DNA of 64,000 nucleotides from Methanolinea sp. (GCA_030055515.1 JASFYI010000001.1:248001-312000), one strand, 5' to 3'. Counted from the stretch's first letter, positions 15,449 to 25,133 are shown. A program made the numbers and translations. The notes: generated from the sequence alone by a model not told the origin.

Positions 15449-17996
15449 CGTCGACCTGTTCTCCCTCGAGCCGGTACGTGCACTGGACCGAGAATGAATT
15501 TTCAGGGACGGGGATCTCCCGGCCATCGACCGTGACAGTCCTTGGAGGGTCGAAGAGGCGTTCCCGCGGCAGTTCCCGTATCGCCCTCATGAACGCCGCC
15601 GCGTCCTTGCGGAGCGCAGGACCGATCACCGCCATGTTGAACTGGATCTCGCCGGCGGTCTTCTCGAGGTGGGGCTGGCCCGTGTGCCATTCCACGGGTG
15701 CATTCAGCGTCCGCGACGCGTCTCCCGCGTCGTCTGAGAACGGCGCGAGGAAGACCGACACGCGGCCCATCGGTGCATTGAGGGCCAACCCCTTCTCGTG
15801 CTTGTAGCGCCGGACCTCGGCAACGACCTTCGCGAGGACGTCGCCGTTCCGTCGTGCCTCGGGGTCCCGGGGGAGGGGTGCGGGCCAAGGCTGCGCGTGG
15901 ACACTCCCCCTGCCGAGGTGCGCGTAGCACTCCTCCGCAAAGAACGGGGTGAAGGGGGCCATGAGCCTGCAGAGGGTGTCGATTGCGGTTTCGAGGACCC
16001 TGCACGCGCTGTCCCTCGCGGGGTCATCGGAGTAGAGCCTCCCCTTGACGAGCTCGATGTAGTGGTCGGCGAGGACGTCCCACGCGAACTCGCGGATGAC
16101 CTTGAGGGCACGGTCGAACTGGTACGCGTCCATCGCCGCCGTGACCTCTTCCACGGTCTCCGCGAGGCAGTCGAGGAGCCACCGGTCTGCAAGGACGGAT
16201 GGCGTCGCGTCGCGGTCGTAGGGCTTGCGCCGGAGCTGGAGGATGACGAACCGGGCGATGTTCCAGAGCTTCGTCTGGAACCGCGACGCCGCGATGACGT
16301 CGTTCCAGCTGAACATGATGTCGGACCCGGTTGCCGCACCTGCCGCGGCCCACTGGCGGAGTGCATCTGCTCCGTACTTCTCGATGATCTCCTCTGGGGT
16401 GATCACGTTCCCGCGGCTCTTGCTCATCTTGAACCCGTCTTCCCCGAGGACCATCCCGTTGATGAGTATCGTGTCCCACGGGCGCCGGCCCGTGAGGGCG
16501 ACTGACCGGAGGATCGTGTAGAATGCCCACGTCCTGATGATATCGTGCCCCTGGGGGCGGAGTTCGGCGGGGAAGAGGGGGGGATCGTTCTTCCCGTCCC
16601 ACCCCGTGACGTTCAGGACGGAGATGGAGGAGTCCATCCACGTGTCGAGGACGTCTTCTTCCCCGGTGAAGTCCGTCGAGCCGCACCTTGGGCACGGCCG
16701 CGAGGGCCGGTCGACGGTGGGATCCACCGGGAGTTCGTCCTCCCGCGGGACGACGATCTCCCCGCACGAGTTGCAGAACCATACGGGGATAGGGGTCGCA
16801 AAGATGCGCTGGCGGGAGATGCACCAGTCCCACTCCATCTGCGAGACCCAGTTCTCCATCCGCAGGAACATGTGCTCGGGGATCCACCTTATCTCCCGCG
16901 CGGCCTTCATGATTGCATCCGGGTCGATCTTCACGAACCACTGCCGCTCGCTCATTATCTCGATCGGCGTCTTGCACCTCCAGCACGTGCCGACCCGCTG
17001 CTCGAGGGGTTCCTGCCGGGTGAGGATCTCCATCCTCTTCATGTCCTCGAGGATGGCCTTCCGGCACTCCGTCGTCTTCATCCCCGCGTATCTCCCCGCG
17101 ATGTGCGTCATCCGCCCCTGCCTGTCGATTGCCTTCCGCAGGTCGAGCCCGTGCTGCTTCCACCAGTGCACGTCCTGCTTGTCGCCGAACGTGCATATCA
17201 TCACCGCCCCCGACCCGAACGTGGGATCCACGGCGGGATCCGTGATGAGGGGGACGCTGTGGCCGAATATCGGGACTGTCAGGCGCCTGCCTGCCATGCC
17301 CCTGTACCGCTCGTCGTCCGGGTGCACCGCCACTGCCACGCATGCCGCGAGCAGCTCGGGTCGGGTCGTCGCGATCTCCAGCCCGTCGAAGTCAAAGTAG
17401 TTGAGGGTGGTCTCCCTCGGCTCGTAGTGGACCTCGGCGAAAGCGATCGCCGTCTCGCAGCGGGTGCAGAAATTGACGGGGTGCTCGCTCTGGTAGATGT
17501 ACCCCGCGGCGAGCATGCGCAGGAACGAGAGCTGGGTCTTCCCGTAGTACTCGGGGAACATCGTGATGTACTCGTGGCTCCAGTCCACGGAGAAACCCAT
17601 CCGCCGGAGTGTCCGCCTCATCTTCTCGATGTTTTCGAGGGTGAGCTCGCGGCACATCCTCCTGAACTCCTCGCGGGGAACGTCGTTCTTCGTGATCCCG
17701 TGGATCTCTTCGACCTTCACCTCGGTGGGGAGACCGTGGCAGTCCCAGCCCTGCGGGAACATGACGTTGTCGCCCCTCATCCTCCTGTACCGGGCGATGA
17801 AATCGATGTAGCACCAGTTGAATGCATTGCCGATGTGGAACGTGCCCGTCGGGTAGGGGGGCGGCGTGTCGATGACAAATTTCGGGCGGCTGGGGTCATG
17901 GACGAAGTAGTTTGCCTCGTCCCGCCATGCGCCCATCCAGCGCCTTTCCACCTCGGAATGATCGTAGTTCTTCGGGAGATCCAGAGACGACGACAT
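15402..17996 (-). CDS. valS: Valyl-tRNA synthetase
   Basis: Charges tRNA-Val. This class I synthetase of 864 residues has the ATP-binding HIGN motif in [13 protein letters not shown] near residue 50, a CP1 editing domain, a zinc-knuckle region (CNSCGEIVV and CPRCGSTDF) and the KMSKSRGN loop. The C-terminal anticodon-binding domain follows. A GTG two codons upstream also exists, but the ATG at 17996 fits the TATA-like TAGGTATATC located about 30 bp upstream. Its 3' end overlaps tmk tail to tail by 47 bp. Confidence 0.96.
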   Translation of the reverse strand: MSSSLDLPKNYDHSEVERRWMGAWRDEANYFVHDPSRPKFVIDTPPPYPTGTFHIGNAFNWCYIDFIARYRRMRGDNVMFPQGWDCHGLPTEVKVEEIHGITKNDVPREEFRRMCRELTLENIEKMRRTLRRMGFSVDWSHEYITMFPEYYGKTQLSFLRMLAAGYIYQSEHPVNFCTRCETAIAFAEVHYEPRETTLNYFDFDGLEIATTRPELLAACVAVAVHPDDERYRGMAGRRLTVPIFGHSVPLITDPAVDPTFGSGAVMICTFGDKQDVHWWKQHGLDLRKAIDRQGRMTHIAGRYAGMKTTECRKAILEDMKRMEILTRQEPLEQRVGTCWRCKTPIEIMSERQWFVKIDPDAIMKAAREIRWIPEHMFLRMENWVSQMEWDWCISRQRIFATPIPVWFCNSCGEIVVPREDELPVDPTVDRPSRPCPRCGSTDFTGEEDVLDTWMDSSISVLNVTGWDGKNDPPLFPAELRPQGHDIIRTWAFYTILRSVALTGRRPWDTILINGMVLGEDGFKMSKSRGNVITPEEIIEKYGADALRQWAAAGAATGSDIMFSWNDVIAASRFQTKLWNIARFVILQLRRKPYDRDATPSVLADRWLLDCLAETVEEVTAAMDAYQFDRALKVIREFAWDVLADHYIELVKGRLYSDDPARDSACRVLETAIDTLCRLMAPFTPFFAEECYAHLGRGSVHAQPWPAPLPRDPEARRNGDVLAKVVAEVRRYKHEKGLALNAPMGRVSVFLAPFSDDAGDASRTLNAPVEWHTGQPHLEKTAGEIQFNMAVIGPALRKDAAAFMRAIRELPRERLFDPPRTVTVDGREIPVPENSFSVQCTYRLEGEQVDVRVVDGVIVTIHATP

Positions 17997-18159
17997 TCTC
18001 ACAGTATTGGAACTTTCAGGAGATATACCTAATCTTGCGCGATTCTCCCCTTTTCAAGCCCCAACGCGAAAATTTGCCCCTCCCGTGGGTTTCCCGGCGA
18101 CGCACCCGCCACGCGACGCCGGGGAAAACTCTTATCCTCGGGAGACAAAGGGAAATGGG

Positions 18160-19368
18160 ATGCTCAACCGGATGGGAGAGCGGCTCGCGACCGTGCTCGT
18201 CCTCTCCTTCATTCTCCTCGCACCCTTCATCCAGCCCCCGTGGCTCCTCGCCGTCATGGTGGTGCTGTGCGCCTTCGTGATGTACCTCATACCGCGAACG
18301 AGGCTCCTTTCGGTCGCCCTCGTCCCCATCGCCATCCTCTTCGGCCTCTCCATCCTCTCCCTCTTCGTGTTCTCATGCACGCTCGCCATCCTCGTGACGG
18401 GCGAGGTGGTATTCCACGGGAGCAGCAACAGGATCCGCCCCTACATCGCCCAGGTAGTCTCCGGCCTCGCGGCGTGCCTCCTCGTCTCGGCGTACCTCGG
18501 CACGTGGGCACCACTCGTCGTCATCTTCGGGATAGTGGTCGCGGTCCTCCTCAAGGCGATCCTGCGCAGGAGGGAAGACACCCTCATGATAGAGGCGCTC
18601 GGTGTCGCGATGACGATGTTCCTCATCGACGAGCTCAACTACAGCGCGGACCTCGCGCTCATCGCGTTCGCGGTGGTCATCGCGTTCAGTTTCGGGTACT
18701 TCTCCTACAGGACAGGGACGGCGGACGTGAGCGGCCTCTTCTCCGGCGCACTCATCGGGATCATCCTCATCGTCTTTGGGGACATCCGGTGGTTCATCGT
18801 GATGCTCGCCTTCTTCATCCTCGGCTCCGCGAGCACGAAGTACATGTGGGATTACAAGCTCCAGCTCGGGATCGAGCAGCCGCGCGGGGGTGCGAGGGGA
18901 TACCTCAACGTCTTTGCCAATGGGAGCGTCTCGGCCGCGTCCGCGGTCCTCTGGGGGGTGAGCGGGTCGCCGGTCTTCCTCGCGCTCTTCCTCGGGAGCG
19001 TAGCGACGGCCGCGGCAGACACGGTCGCAAGCGAGATAGGCGTGACGGGTGGCGAGCCGTACCTCATCACGACGTTTGAAAAGGTGAGTCCCGGGACCAA
19101 CGGGGGCGTCTCGCTCAAGGGGGAGCTCGTCTCCCTCGCGAGTGCGCTTACAATCTCGCTGACCGCGCTCGCCCTCGGCATCGTCGACGTCCCTGTCGCG
19201 CTTGCGGGAACACTCGGGGGTTTCATAGGGACGAACATCGACAGCCTCGTCGGAGCGCTCCTCGAGAACCCAGGGTACGTCGGGAACGCGGGGACGAACT
19301 TCATCGCGACGCTCGGCGGCGGGGTCGCCTCGGTCGCGATCGCGGTCGTCCTCTGGAGCCTCGCGTAG
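18160..19368 (+). CDS. DUF92-family integral membrane protein
   Basis: A 402-residue membrane protein with roughly ten hydrophobic segments. The C-terminal half carries the DUF92 signature (SEIGVTGGEPYLITTFEKV, and GFIGTNIDSLVGALLENPG). Related proteins include phytyl-phosphate and dolichol kinases, so a prenyl-phosphate role is possible but unproven. The ATG at 18160 was chosen because upstream in-frame sequence is not membrane-like and a TATA-like CTCTTATC lies about 27 bp before it, suggesting a leaderless transcript. It is divergent from valS. Confidence 0.8.
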   Translation: MLNRMGERLATVLVLSFILLAPFIQPPWLLAVMVVLCAFVMYLIPRTRLLSVALVPIAILFGLSILSLFVFSCTLAILVTGEVVFHGSSNRIRPYIAQVVSGLAACLLVSAYLGTWAPLVVIFGIVVAVLLKAILRRREDTLMIEALGVAMTMFLIDELNYSADLALIAFAVVIAFSFGYFSYRTGTADVSGLFSGALIGIILIVFGDIRWFIVMLAFFILGSASTKYMWDYKLQLGIEQPRGGARGYLNVFANGSVSAASAVLWGVSGSPVFLALFLGSVATAAADTVASEIGVTGGEPYLITTFEKVSPGTNGGVSLKGELVSLASALTISLTALALGIVDVPVALAGTLGGFIGTNIDSLVGALLENPGYVGNAGTNFIATLGGGVASVAIAVVLWSLA

Positions 19369-19392
19369 GTTGGCCATGGAGGTGCCCTGAAC

Positions 19393-19974
19393 ATGGGAGG
19401 GGAGATCGAGACATACTGCCCGGAATGTTCCTGCGAAACGGTGCACGAGATCCTCGCGGGGGGCAGGAACCCCGTGGGGAGGTGCACCGAGTGCGGCGAC
19501 GTCCACCCGGTGAGCCCGGGCAGGGAGAAGAAGAAGCTCCTCGTGAAGGCGATCGTGAGCGACGGCGCGACCTCCCGCCCGGGCACGGTCGGGATGGAGG
19601 AGGGGGAGGTCTGCAGGGTCGGGGACACCTTCGTCGCGGAATGCGGGGACGAGTACACCGGCGTCGAGGTCACGTCCATAGAGGCGGGCGGGACCCGCAC
19701 GCGGAAGGCGAGGGCAGAGGAGATATCAACGCTATGGACGCGAAAGGTCGAGGAGGTCCCGCTGCGCATCGCGGTCCACGCGGGGAAGACCACGGTACCC
19801 CTCCGCGTCACCGTGCCGGGAGAGGACGAGTTTGCCGTGGGAGAGACGTATTCGTTCGGCAAGAAGAGGATCCGGATATCCCGGATAAAAATCCGGAACG
19901 GCGGGATGCTCAAGAAATCCGGCGAGAAGGCGGAAGCAAAGAGGATCAGGAGGATCTTTGGGTACCCGGCGTGA
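19393..19974 (+). CDS. HVO_0476-type zinc-finger protein
   Basis: A 193-residue protein whose N-terminus holds two Cys-x2-Cys pairs (TYCPECSCETVH and GRCTECGDVHPV), a treble-clef-like zinc site, followed by a beta-rich domain and a basic C-terminal tail (KRIRISRIKIRNGG). The architecture matches an archaeal family of unknown function, probably RNA-binding. It lies 24 bp after the DUF92 gene and may be co-transcribed. The last 29 bp overlap the convergent thioredoxin-like gene. Confidence 0.75.
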   Translation: MGGEIETYCPECSCETVHEILAGGRNPVGRCTECGDVHPVSPGREKKKLLVKAIVSDGATSRPGTVGMEEGEVCRVGDTFVAECGDEYTGVEVTSIEAGGTRTRKARAEEISTLWTRKVEEVPLRIAVHAGKTTVPLRVTVPGEDEFAVGETYSFGKKRIRISRIKIRNGGMLKKSGEKAEAKRIRRIFGYPA

Positions 19975-20227
19975 CTTTCCGGATCGCCTCCTCGAGCTGT
20001 TCCCTGTGCACGAGCCCCTCGAACCGGGCGACCTCCTGTCCGTCCCGCTCGATCACGATCGTGGGGGTCACCGAGAGCCGGTACTTGGAGATGTACGCCC
20101 TGTCTCTTAAGGGGTTTATCCGGTCAGCACGGAGATTCGTGGCCGATTCGACCTCCGCGAGGATGGGCTCCTGCTCGTGGCAGGCCATGCACCCTTCCTG
20201 AAAAAAGTAGAGGATCCGAGTTGTCAT
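19946..20227 (-). CDS. Thioredoxin-like protein
   Basis: A 93-residue thioredoxin-fold protein with redox motif CMAC (Cys13, Cys16), a cis-Pro (VTPTIVI) and the compact length of archaeal mini-thioredoxins. It probably reduces or isomerises cytosolic disulfides; the partner is unknown. CTTTTTA about 27 bp upstream of the ATG suggests a leaderless transcript. It lies just downstream of the FKBP-like gene on the same strand, and the two could share a folding function. Confidence 0.85.
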   Translation of the reverse strand: MTTRILYFFQEGCMACHEQEPILAEVESATNLRADRINPLRDRAYISKYRLSVTPTIVIERDGQEVARFEGLVHREQLEEAIRKVTPGTQRSS

Positions 20228-20266
20228 GGAGGAGAAATGTGAGAGCGACCGGTAAAAAGTTGTCCA

Positions 20267-20968
20267 CTAAGCCTTCGAAAGCTCGCGGAGTGTCACCTCT
20301 GCGTGGCTGTGGGCATAGTTCACCCTCACGGCGTCGCCCGTCTTCGCCGTCACGTACCCCGTCCTGACCACGAAGGATTGCGTCTCGTTCGCGTCTCCCT
20401 TCGCGTCCTGTCCGTAGGGAATCCCGAGTATCACCTGGTCGCCCGGGACGACCCTCGTGAAGTTCCCGCCGTACTCTTCGTACTCCTCTGCGCTCATCTC
20501 CCTCTCCAGGCCCGCCGACCCCGGGAGCGGGATCTTCCTGATCTCTCCCTGGCGCATCCCCGCGATCCCCTGGGCAATCGCATTGTACTCCGCGGGGAGA
20601 ATACCGTACCGGGATTCACCGAGGACGTAATTGTAGGCGGCCACGGGGACGATCTCCCTTGTCTCCGTTTCTCCCACCGTGAACGGGATAGGCCCGCACA
20701 ACCAGACGATGTTCCCGGCATCGTGGGTCTGGTTGAATTTCCTCAGGTCTCCTGTCAGGACGGGGCGCCCCGTCTGGTCGTACAGCGTGAGGAAAACCAC
20801 GGCACGGTCGCCGGCGGCCGCAGAGTGCAGGGAGACGAGCCACCCCATGCCGAGCGAGCTTACCACCATGATGACCGCAAAGCTCACTCCTATCACGACG
20901 AGACCGACCTTGCGGAGATCCCAGCCGGAATTACCGTCCTTTTTCCTTGTTCCTTGTGCCTTTGTCAT
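20267..20968 (-). CDS. Membrane-anchored FKBP-like protein
   Basis: A 233-residue protein with a basic N-terminus, one transmembrane segment (about 23-48, VGLVVIGVSFAVIMVVSSLG) and an extracytoplasmic domain. The domain has FKBP-type features: GDRAVVFLTLYD in place of the usual G-D-x-V-x-V start, and ALPxx-like LPAEYNAIAQGIAGMRQGE, which matches the G-M-x-x-G-E core. It may be a peptidyl-prolyl isomerase or an inactive scaffold for secreted proteins. A TTTATTTTT sequence about 27 bp upstream suggests leaderless transcription. Confidence 0.65.
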   Translation of the reverse strand: MTKAQGTRKKDGNSGWDLRKVGLVVIGVSFAVIMVVSSLGMGWLVSLHSAAAGDRAVVFLTLYDQTGRPVLTGDLRKFNQTHDAGNIVWLCGPIPFTVGETETREIVPVAAYNYVLGESRYGILPAEYNAIAQGIAGMRQGEIRKIPLPGSAGLEREMSAEEYEEYGGNFTRVVPGDQVILGIPYGQDAKGDANETQSFVVRTGYVTAKTGDAVRVNYAHSHAEVTLRELSKA

Positions 20969-21072
20969 TCATCCATGGTTAACCCGGCGAAAAATAAACG
21001 TTTCATGGGACGCGGGAAGAGGCCGGGCGCGGGGGGGGAGAGGTCACCGCACGACACCCGCGTGCCCTTATA

Positions 21073-21090
21073 GAAAATTTTATATAGAAC
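21073..21090 (+). promoter_or_regulatory. TATA box upstream of hsp20
   Basis: AGAAAATTTTATATAGAA stands at the left of a 185-bp gap. A start about 26 bp downstream gives a leader of about 45 nt that carries a full Shine-Dalgarno sequence. Any heat-shock operator could not be identified by eye. Confidence 0.5.
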
Positions 21091-21139
21091 TACTACTCAC
21101 ATGAAGTTAGTCAGCGTCGCACAACGCTGGTGCACGATG

Positions 21140-21148
21140 AAGGAGGTG
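21140..21148 (+). promoter_or_regulatory. Strong ribosome-binding site deciding the hsp20 start
   Basis: AAGGAGGTG lies 5 nt before the ATG at 21154. It fixes this start over an upstream in-frame ATG at 21130 and is one of the strongest Shine-Dalgarno sequences in the window. Confidence 0.75.
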
Positions 21149-21153
21149 TTCGC

Positions 21154-21624
21154 ATGGTATTCAGAAGGAGGTATCCGTTCAGCTGGATGCTCCGGGACTT
21201 TGAAGAGATGCTCGCGGAGATGGAGAACCGGTTCTGGGGGACCGGTGGACGTTTCCTCCCGTCGGCAGGGGTTGCTGACAGGTTCCTCCCCGCCATCAGG
21301 GGAGAATTCAGGGTCGACGTGCGGGAGCACGATGACGAGATCATGGTCGTCGCCGACCTCCCGGGCGTGGACAAGGAGGACATTTCAATTACGCTCCTGA
21401 GCCCGAACCTCCTCGAGATCGCCTGCGAGAGGCGGTCTGACAAGGAGGAGAAGGACGAGGGGTACTATGTCCGGGAGAGGCTGTACGGTTCCATGTCCCG
21501 TACCGTTGCCCTGCCCCACGACGTGACGGACAAGGGGGCGACCGCGAGCTTCAAGAACGGTGTCCTCGAGGTCCGGCTGAAGAAATCCAAGGAGGAGAGG
21601 GGGAGCCGGATCAAGATCGAGTGA
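21154..21624 (+). CDS. Small heat-shock protein Hsp20
   Basis: A 156-residue ATP-independent chaperone that binds unfolded proteins. It has a short aromatic N-terminal arm (FRRRYPFSWMLRDFEEML), a full alpha-crystallin domain (about 50-145) with VVADLPGVDKEDISI, and the FKNGVLEVRLKK motif near the end. The C-terminal IxI motif appears as RIKIE. It has its own promoter and a U-tract terminator, so it is probably monocistronic and separately regulated from the Hsp20-like gene at 10794-11228. Confidence 0.92.
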   Translation: MVFRRRYPFSWMLRDFEEMLAEMENRFWGTGGRFLPSAGVADRFLPAIRGEFRVDVREHDDEIMVVADLPGVDKEDISITLLSPNLLEIACERRSDKEEKDEGYYVRERLYGSMSRTVALPHDVTDKGATASFKNGVLEVRLKKSKEERGSRIKIE

Positions 21625-21654
21625 GGACGGCCGTTCGACTCCATATCAGCCCAC

Positions 21655-21661
21655 TTTTTTT
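21655..21661 (+). terminator. T7-tract terminator after hsp20
   Basis: Seven consecutive T residues 31 nt after the hsp20 stop match an archaeal oligo-U termination signal. Confidence 0.5.
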
Positions 21662-21701
21662 CCCGATGGTTTTTAGTGAATGGACCTTTAAATGAGATGG
21701 G

Positions 21702-22487
21702 ATGGACAAGAAGAAGGTCCGGGACTACATGACCTACGACGTCGTGACCGTCGACGCGGGGGGTACCGTGAGCGAGGTCATGGAGAAGATCCGCGATACC
21801 GGTCACGACGGTTTTCCCGTGGTGGAAGGGAAGGAAGTGGTCGGATACGTGGCGGCCCGCGACATCCTCTTCAGTTCCCCTGACACCCCCGTCCGGGAAG
21901 TCATGTCAAAGAGGCTCATCGTCGCGGACCCCGACATGAGCATCAACGATGCAGCCCGGGTCATCTTCAGGTCGGGGATCCAGAAACTCCCCGTCGTCGA
22001 CGAACACAACCACCTCCTCGGGATCATCTCGAACACGGACGTGATCCGGTCCCAGATCGAGCACGTCTCCCCGGAGAAAGTCTTCAATTTCATCTCCACC
22101 TTGCGGACACTCCACGGCGTTGTGCCCGAGCTGAAGAGGGAGGTCGTCCAGATAGAGAAACTCCTCCCCACGCAGTCCCGGATCTACGAGGACGAGCTCG
22201 AGGGGAGAATATACGAGATAAAGAAGGGCCTCGCGGAACCCCTCATCGTCGTGAGGAAACCCGGTCGCCTCATCCTCGTGGACGGACACCACCGCGCGAT
22301 CGCCGCGCGGAAGCTGGGAATAAAGGCCCTCGACGCGTACGTTATCGAGATAAACGAGGACATAGAGCTCGGGATGGAGAGGACGGCGAGGGCGATGAAC
22401 CTCCGGTCCCTCGATGACATCCAGATACTCGACTACGCGCGCCACCCGCTCGTCGCGATCACTCACCGCCTCGTCCGGAGGGGCTAG
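21702..22487 (+). CDS. CBS-pair protein with ParB-like nuclease-fold domain
   Basis: 261 residues. Two CBS motifs occupy about 1-125 (VRDYMTYDVVTVDAG and LLGIISNTDVIRSQ), forming an adenosyl-ligand-sensing Bateman module. The C-terminal 110 residues resemble a ParB/Srx-fold domain (GLAEPLIVVRKPGRLILVDG, then HHRAIAARKLG). The combination suggests a regulator that senses adenylate state and binds DNA or a nucleotide; the target is unknown. It ends in a CTAG palindrome in which its own TAG and the TAG of the convergent nucleotidyltransferase gene are complementary. Confidence 0.85.
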   Translation: MDKKKVRDYMTYDVVTVDAGGTVSEVMEKIRDTGHDGFPVVEGKEVVGYVAARDILFSSPDTPVREVMSKRLIVADPDMSINDAARVIFRSGIQKLPVVDEHNHLLGIISNTDVIRSQIEHVSPEKVFNFISTLRTLHGVVPELKREVVQIEKLLPTQSRIYEDELEGRIYEIKKGLAEPLIVVRKPGRLILVDGHHRAIAARKLGIKALDAYVIEINEDIELGMERTARAMNLRSLDDIQILDYARHPLVAITHRLVRRG

Positions 22488-23662
22488 GAGCCATCGTACC
22501 GGACCTCGTACGCGTCGTTGAGGAGGTGCTCGCGGATGGCCGATCCCGCCGGGATGTGGACCTCGGGCCAGACGCGCGTGCGCGAGTGGACGACCACCCC
22601 TTCCTCCATGACGACCCGGGGACCGATCACCGTGTCGTTCTCGAGGCTGCAGTCGTCCCCGATCACCGTGTCGTTGTCGATGATGCTCCCCGAGACAGTC
22701 GTGTTCTTCCCGACCGTCACCCTGTCGTAGAGGGACGACGAGAATACCTTCGCGTGGCTCTCTATGAGGCACCCTTCGCCGATGGACGTGTACGGCCCGA
22801 TGATGACGTTGTCCTCGATCCTCGTTCCCGCACCGATCGCGACGGGCCCGATGATGCGCGAATTCGTCCCCATCGAGAACGAGCTCCCTATCTGGACCGG
22901 CCCGAGGATCTGGCCGGACTTCACCGTGATGTCGCCACTGATGCTCGTGTAGGGTAACTCCTGGAGTTTCCACCTCTCCGCCTGCCGGAGGGACGCGGGG
23001 TTCCCGACGTCAGTCCAGTTCCCCCTCGCGAGCCACGCCTTGAGCGTGTGGCCTCCCTCCATCAGGCGGGGGAAGAGATCGCGGGCAAAGTCGAACTTGG
23101 TGTGCGGCGGTATCTCGTCGAAGATCTCCGGCGAGCACACGTAGATCCCCGTGCTCGCGAGGTTCGAGAATATCTCCCCGGGGGACGGTTTCTCCTTGAA
23201 GCGGAGGACGCGGAAGTCCGCGTCGATCTCGGCGATCCCGTAGTCTCCCGGGTCGTCGATGCTGATGAGCCCGATCGATACCATCGACTTGCGCGGATCG
23301 TGGCTGCGGGAAAACTCGAGGAGGTTGAGGTCGGTGACGTGGTCTCCCCCGACGACGAGGAAGCACCCGTCCTCGAGGTACCGCTGCGCGTTCTTGACGC
23401 TCCCAGCCGTTCCGAGCTTCGTCTCCTCCCGCACGTACGTGATGCTCACGCCGAAGAGCGAGCCGTCACCGAGTGCGTCCTCGATGGCCGAACCCATGTA
23501 CCCCAGCGTGATGACGATGTCGCAGAAACCGAGGTTGGAGAGGTGGGAGACGAGGTGCTGGATCGAGGGACGGCCGACGATCGGGATGCACGGCTTTGGT
23601 CTCTCGAAGGTGAGCGGCCGGAGCCGGGTGCCCTCCCCGCCGCACATGATGCACACCTTCAT
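22484..23662 (-). CDS. Sugar-1-phosphate nucleotidyltransferase with left-handed beta-helix
   Basis: Transfers a nucleotide from an NTP to a sugar-1-phosphate to make an activated sugar for glycan synthesis. The 392 residues have the signature GGEGTRLRPLT (8-18) and RPKPCIPI, the metal-site VVGGDHVTD and ESTGIY-like ASTGIYVC. A C-terminal hexapeptide-repeat helix follows (IGPVAIGAGTRIEDNVIIGP). The closest types are mannose-1-phosphate guanylyltransferase and GlmU-like enzymes; the sugar is not determinable. The ATG at 23662 directly precedes the catalytic domain, so a far longer reading of the frame was rejected. Confidence 0.88.
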   Translation of the reverse strand: MKVCIMCGGEGTRLRPLTFERPKPCIPIVGRPSIQHLVSHLSNLGFCDIVITLGYMGSAIEDALGDGSLFGVSITYVREETKLGTAGSVKNAQRYLEDGCFLVVGGDHVTDLNLLEFSRSHDPRKSMVSIGLISIDDPGDYGIAEIDADFRVLRFKEKPSPGEIFSNLASTGIYVCSPEIFDEIPPHTKFDFARDLFPRLMEGGHTLKAWLARGNWTDVGNPASLRQAERWKLQELPYTSISGDITVKSGQILGPVQIGSSFSMGTNSRIIGPVAIGAGTRIEDNVIIGPYTSIGEGCLIESHAKVFSSSLYDRVTVGKNTTVSGSIIDNDTVIGDDCSLENDTVIGPRVVMEEGVVVHSRTRVWPEVHIPAGSAIREHLLNDAYEVRYDGS

Positions 23663-23771
23663 GGGAAGAATGTGATACGCAGGGGCGCATAAAACAAGCG
23701 AGAACACCCCTCCCATTCTCCCGCCGTCGAAATACCCATTGAAATCTTTTTCTCGTCTTCTCCCCACATTC

Positions 23772-24638
23772 ATGTGGTTGGCTGTGATACCCCGGGGAAT
23801 ACGAGATATCCATGGGAACTGGCTCGGGGCAGGGCTCCTCGTCCTCGTCCCGGTGCTCTCACTCGGAGGGTTGCTGCTCGCGGTGGTGCTGCAGGGCGCG
23901 GGACTCATCGGCGACGCGGCCGACTTCTTCTGGGGGAGCGTCCTTGGATCGTTCGTGCTCGCGATCGTCGCCCTCCAAAAGCCGCGGAAGGACATCGTCT
24001 CTCTCTGCGCCCCGATATTTGCCATCTTCGTCTTCGTCGTGCCCCTCGAGACGAAACCGTCCCTCCTCCTGCAGGCCCTGTATGCCGCGAGCCTCACTGC
24101 CCTTTCCGCGAGACTCCACCTCCGGTTCAGTACCCCCGGTCCCGCCGACAGGGAGGAAATCACGATGGAAAAGTACCTCTACGATTACATCGACAGGATA
24201 GGACCGTTCTTTTCGTGGGTTCAGAAGGACTGCGCCCATGACATCGCGTCCACCGTCCTCTCCTTCAAGTTCGGGCTCTACACGAAGGCCGCGTCCGACG
24301 CGGCCCGCGCGATCGCGAAACTCGGGAAGGCAGACAACAGTGGCGTGCTCAGCCGCGCCCTGAGTATCGTGAGGGACAGGGCAGAAGCACTCGGCCAGTC
24401 GAAGCCGGGCGAATTCTCTCCCGTCACGTTCGAGGCCGACGACCACCCGTTCCTCGCCCTCCACGTCTCCCCCGAGAATATAGAAGCCCCCCAGATATAC
24501 GACCTCGACAACGCCCTCCTCCTCCTCTACGCAGTCGCGTACCTCCGGTCGCCCGATGACGGACAGTCGCTCGACGAGCACCAGAACTTCGTCATCCAGA
24601 TACTGGAAGGGTACAAGAAGCTCATCTCCCCGGGATGA
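23772..24638 (+). CDS. Membrane protein of unknown function
   Basis: I do not recognise a family. The 288-residue protein has three or four hydrophobic segments in the first 110 residues (LLVLVPVLSLGGLLLAVVL, GSVLGSFVLAIVAL, APIFAIFVFVVPL), then a soluble, helix-rich C-terminal domain of about 175 residues. The ATG at 23772 follows a T-rich AATCTTTTTCTC element by about 27 bp. It is divergent from the nucleotidyltransferase gene, so a link with envelope glycans is possible but only from position. Confidence 0.7.
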   Translation: MWLAVIPRGIRDIHGNWLGAGLLVLVPVLSLGGLLLAVVLQGAGLIGDAADFFWGSVLGSFVLAIVALQKPRKDIVSLCAPIFAIFVFVVPLETKPSLLLQALYAASLTALSARLHLRFSTPGPADREEITMEKYLYDYIDRIGPFFSWVQKDCAHDIASTVLSFKFGLYTKAASDAARAIAKLGKADNSGVLSRALSIVRDRAEALGQSKPGEFSPVTFEADDHPFLALHVSPENIEAPQIYDLDNALLLLYAVAYLRSPDDGQSLDEHQNFVIQILEGYKKLISPG

Positions 24639-24683
24639 GAAGGGGGAGGGGAAAAGGGATCAGGGCGGGACCATGGCAGTGCA

Positions 24684-24705
24684 TGCCGGTGGGAATGCAC
24701 CGGCA
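24684..24705. terminator. 8-bp hairpin between convergent genes
   Basis: TGCCGGTG (24684-24691) pairs perfectly with CACCGGCA (24698-24705) around a 6-nt loop in the 90-bp space between convergent gene ends. It may act in both directions as a 3'-end structure. No U-run follows on either strand, so intrinsic termination is uncertain. Confidence 0.35.
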
Positions 24706-24728
24706 CGGGTCCCGGGTTCTCTTCGGGC

Positions 24729-25049
24729 TCAAAGGCTGTCCAGGCTGACCCCGCGGAAATCCTCGGCGATCTCGCCGATCTCCTTGACACCGAACGCGGT
24801 CTGGACAGCAGTGATATCGAGCTGCGCCGCGACGTCGCACATGTAGTCGAGGATGTCGACCGAGAGCTCCTTGTGCTGCTTGCTCTTGCGGAGCTGGTCT
24901 ATCAGGAACGCGAGTTTCTCGGGGGGTTCCATCCGTATCTTCGCGAGGCTGATCACGCACATGAAGATCCGCGTGAGGTTCCTGTCCGTCCCCGTGATGG
25001 TATCGAAGAAATTCTTCAGTATCTGCGCCTGGTAAATCTCGCCACCCAT
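24729..25049 (-). CDS. Conserved-looking small protein of unknown function
   Basis: A 106-residue, mostly helical acidic protein starting MGGEIYQAQILKNFFDTITG. No known motif is visible; the Cys residues are not paired as in metal sites. It is supported as a gene by normal codon use, its own TATA box (TTTATATA, about 31 bp upstream) and clean flanking signals. The chosen ATG at 25049 lies downstream of that TATA, while an earlier one would be inside it. Confidence 0.7.
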   Translation of the reverse strand: MGGEIYQAQILKNFFDTITGTDRNLTRIFMCVISLAKIRMEPPEKLAFLIDQLRKSKQHKELSVDILDYMCDVAAQLDITAVQTAFGVKEIGEIAEDFRGVSLDSL

Positions 25050-25073
25050 CGGTACAGAGCGGTTACAATTCCT

Positions 25074-25088
25074 AGTATATAAATTTAC
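25074..25088 (-). promoter_or_regulatory. TATA box of the small unknown gene
   Basis: The minus strand reads TAAATTTATATACTA, centred about 31 bp from the ATG at 25049. Confidence 0.5.
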
Positions 25089-25114
25089 CTCCCGCAAACC
25101 TGGCAAATCACAGG

Positions 25115-25128
25115 TTTTTCCGAAAAAA
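25115..25128 (-). terminator. U-tract terminator after the YchF-like gene
   Basis: TTTTTCCGAAAAAA is symmetric. On the minus strand it gives a six-U run within 12 nt of the GTPase stop. Confidence 0.45.
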
Positions 25129-25133
25129 GTGGG

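Noticed and set aside
16545-18032. 495-codon open frame antisense to valS
   Set aside because: Composition artefact opposite a clearly functional valyl-tRNA synthetase with all motifs.
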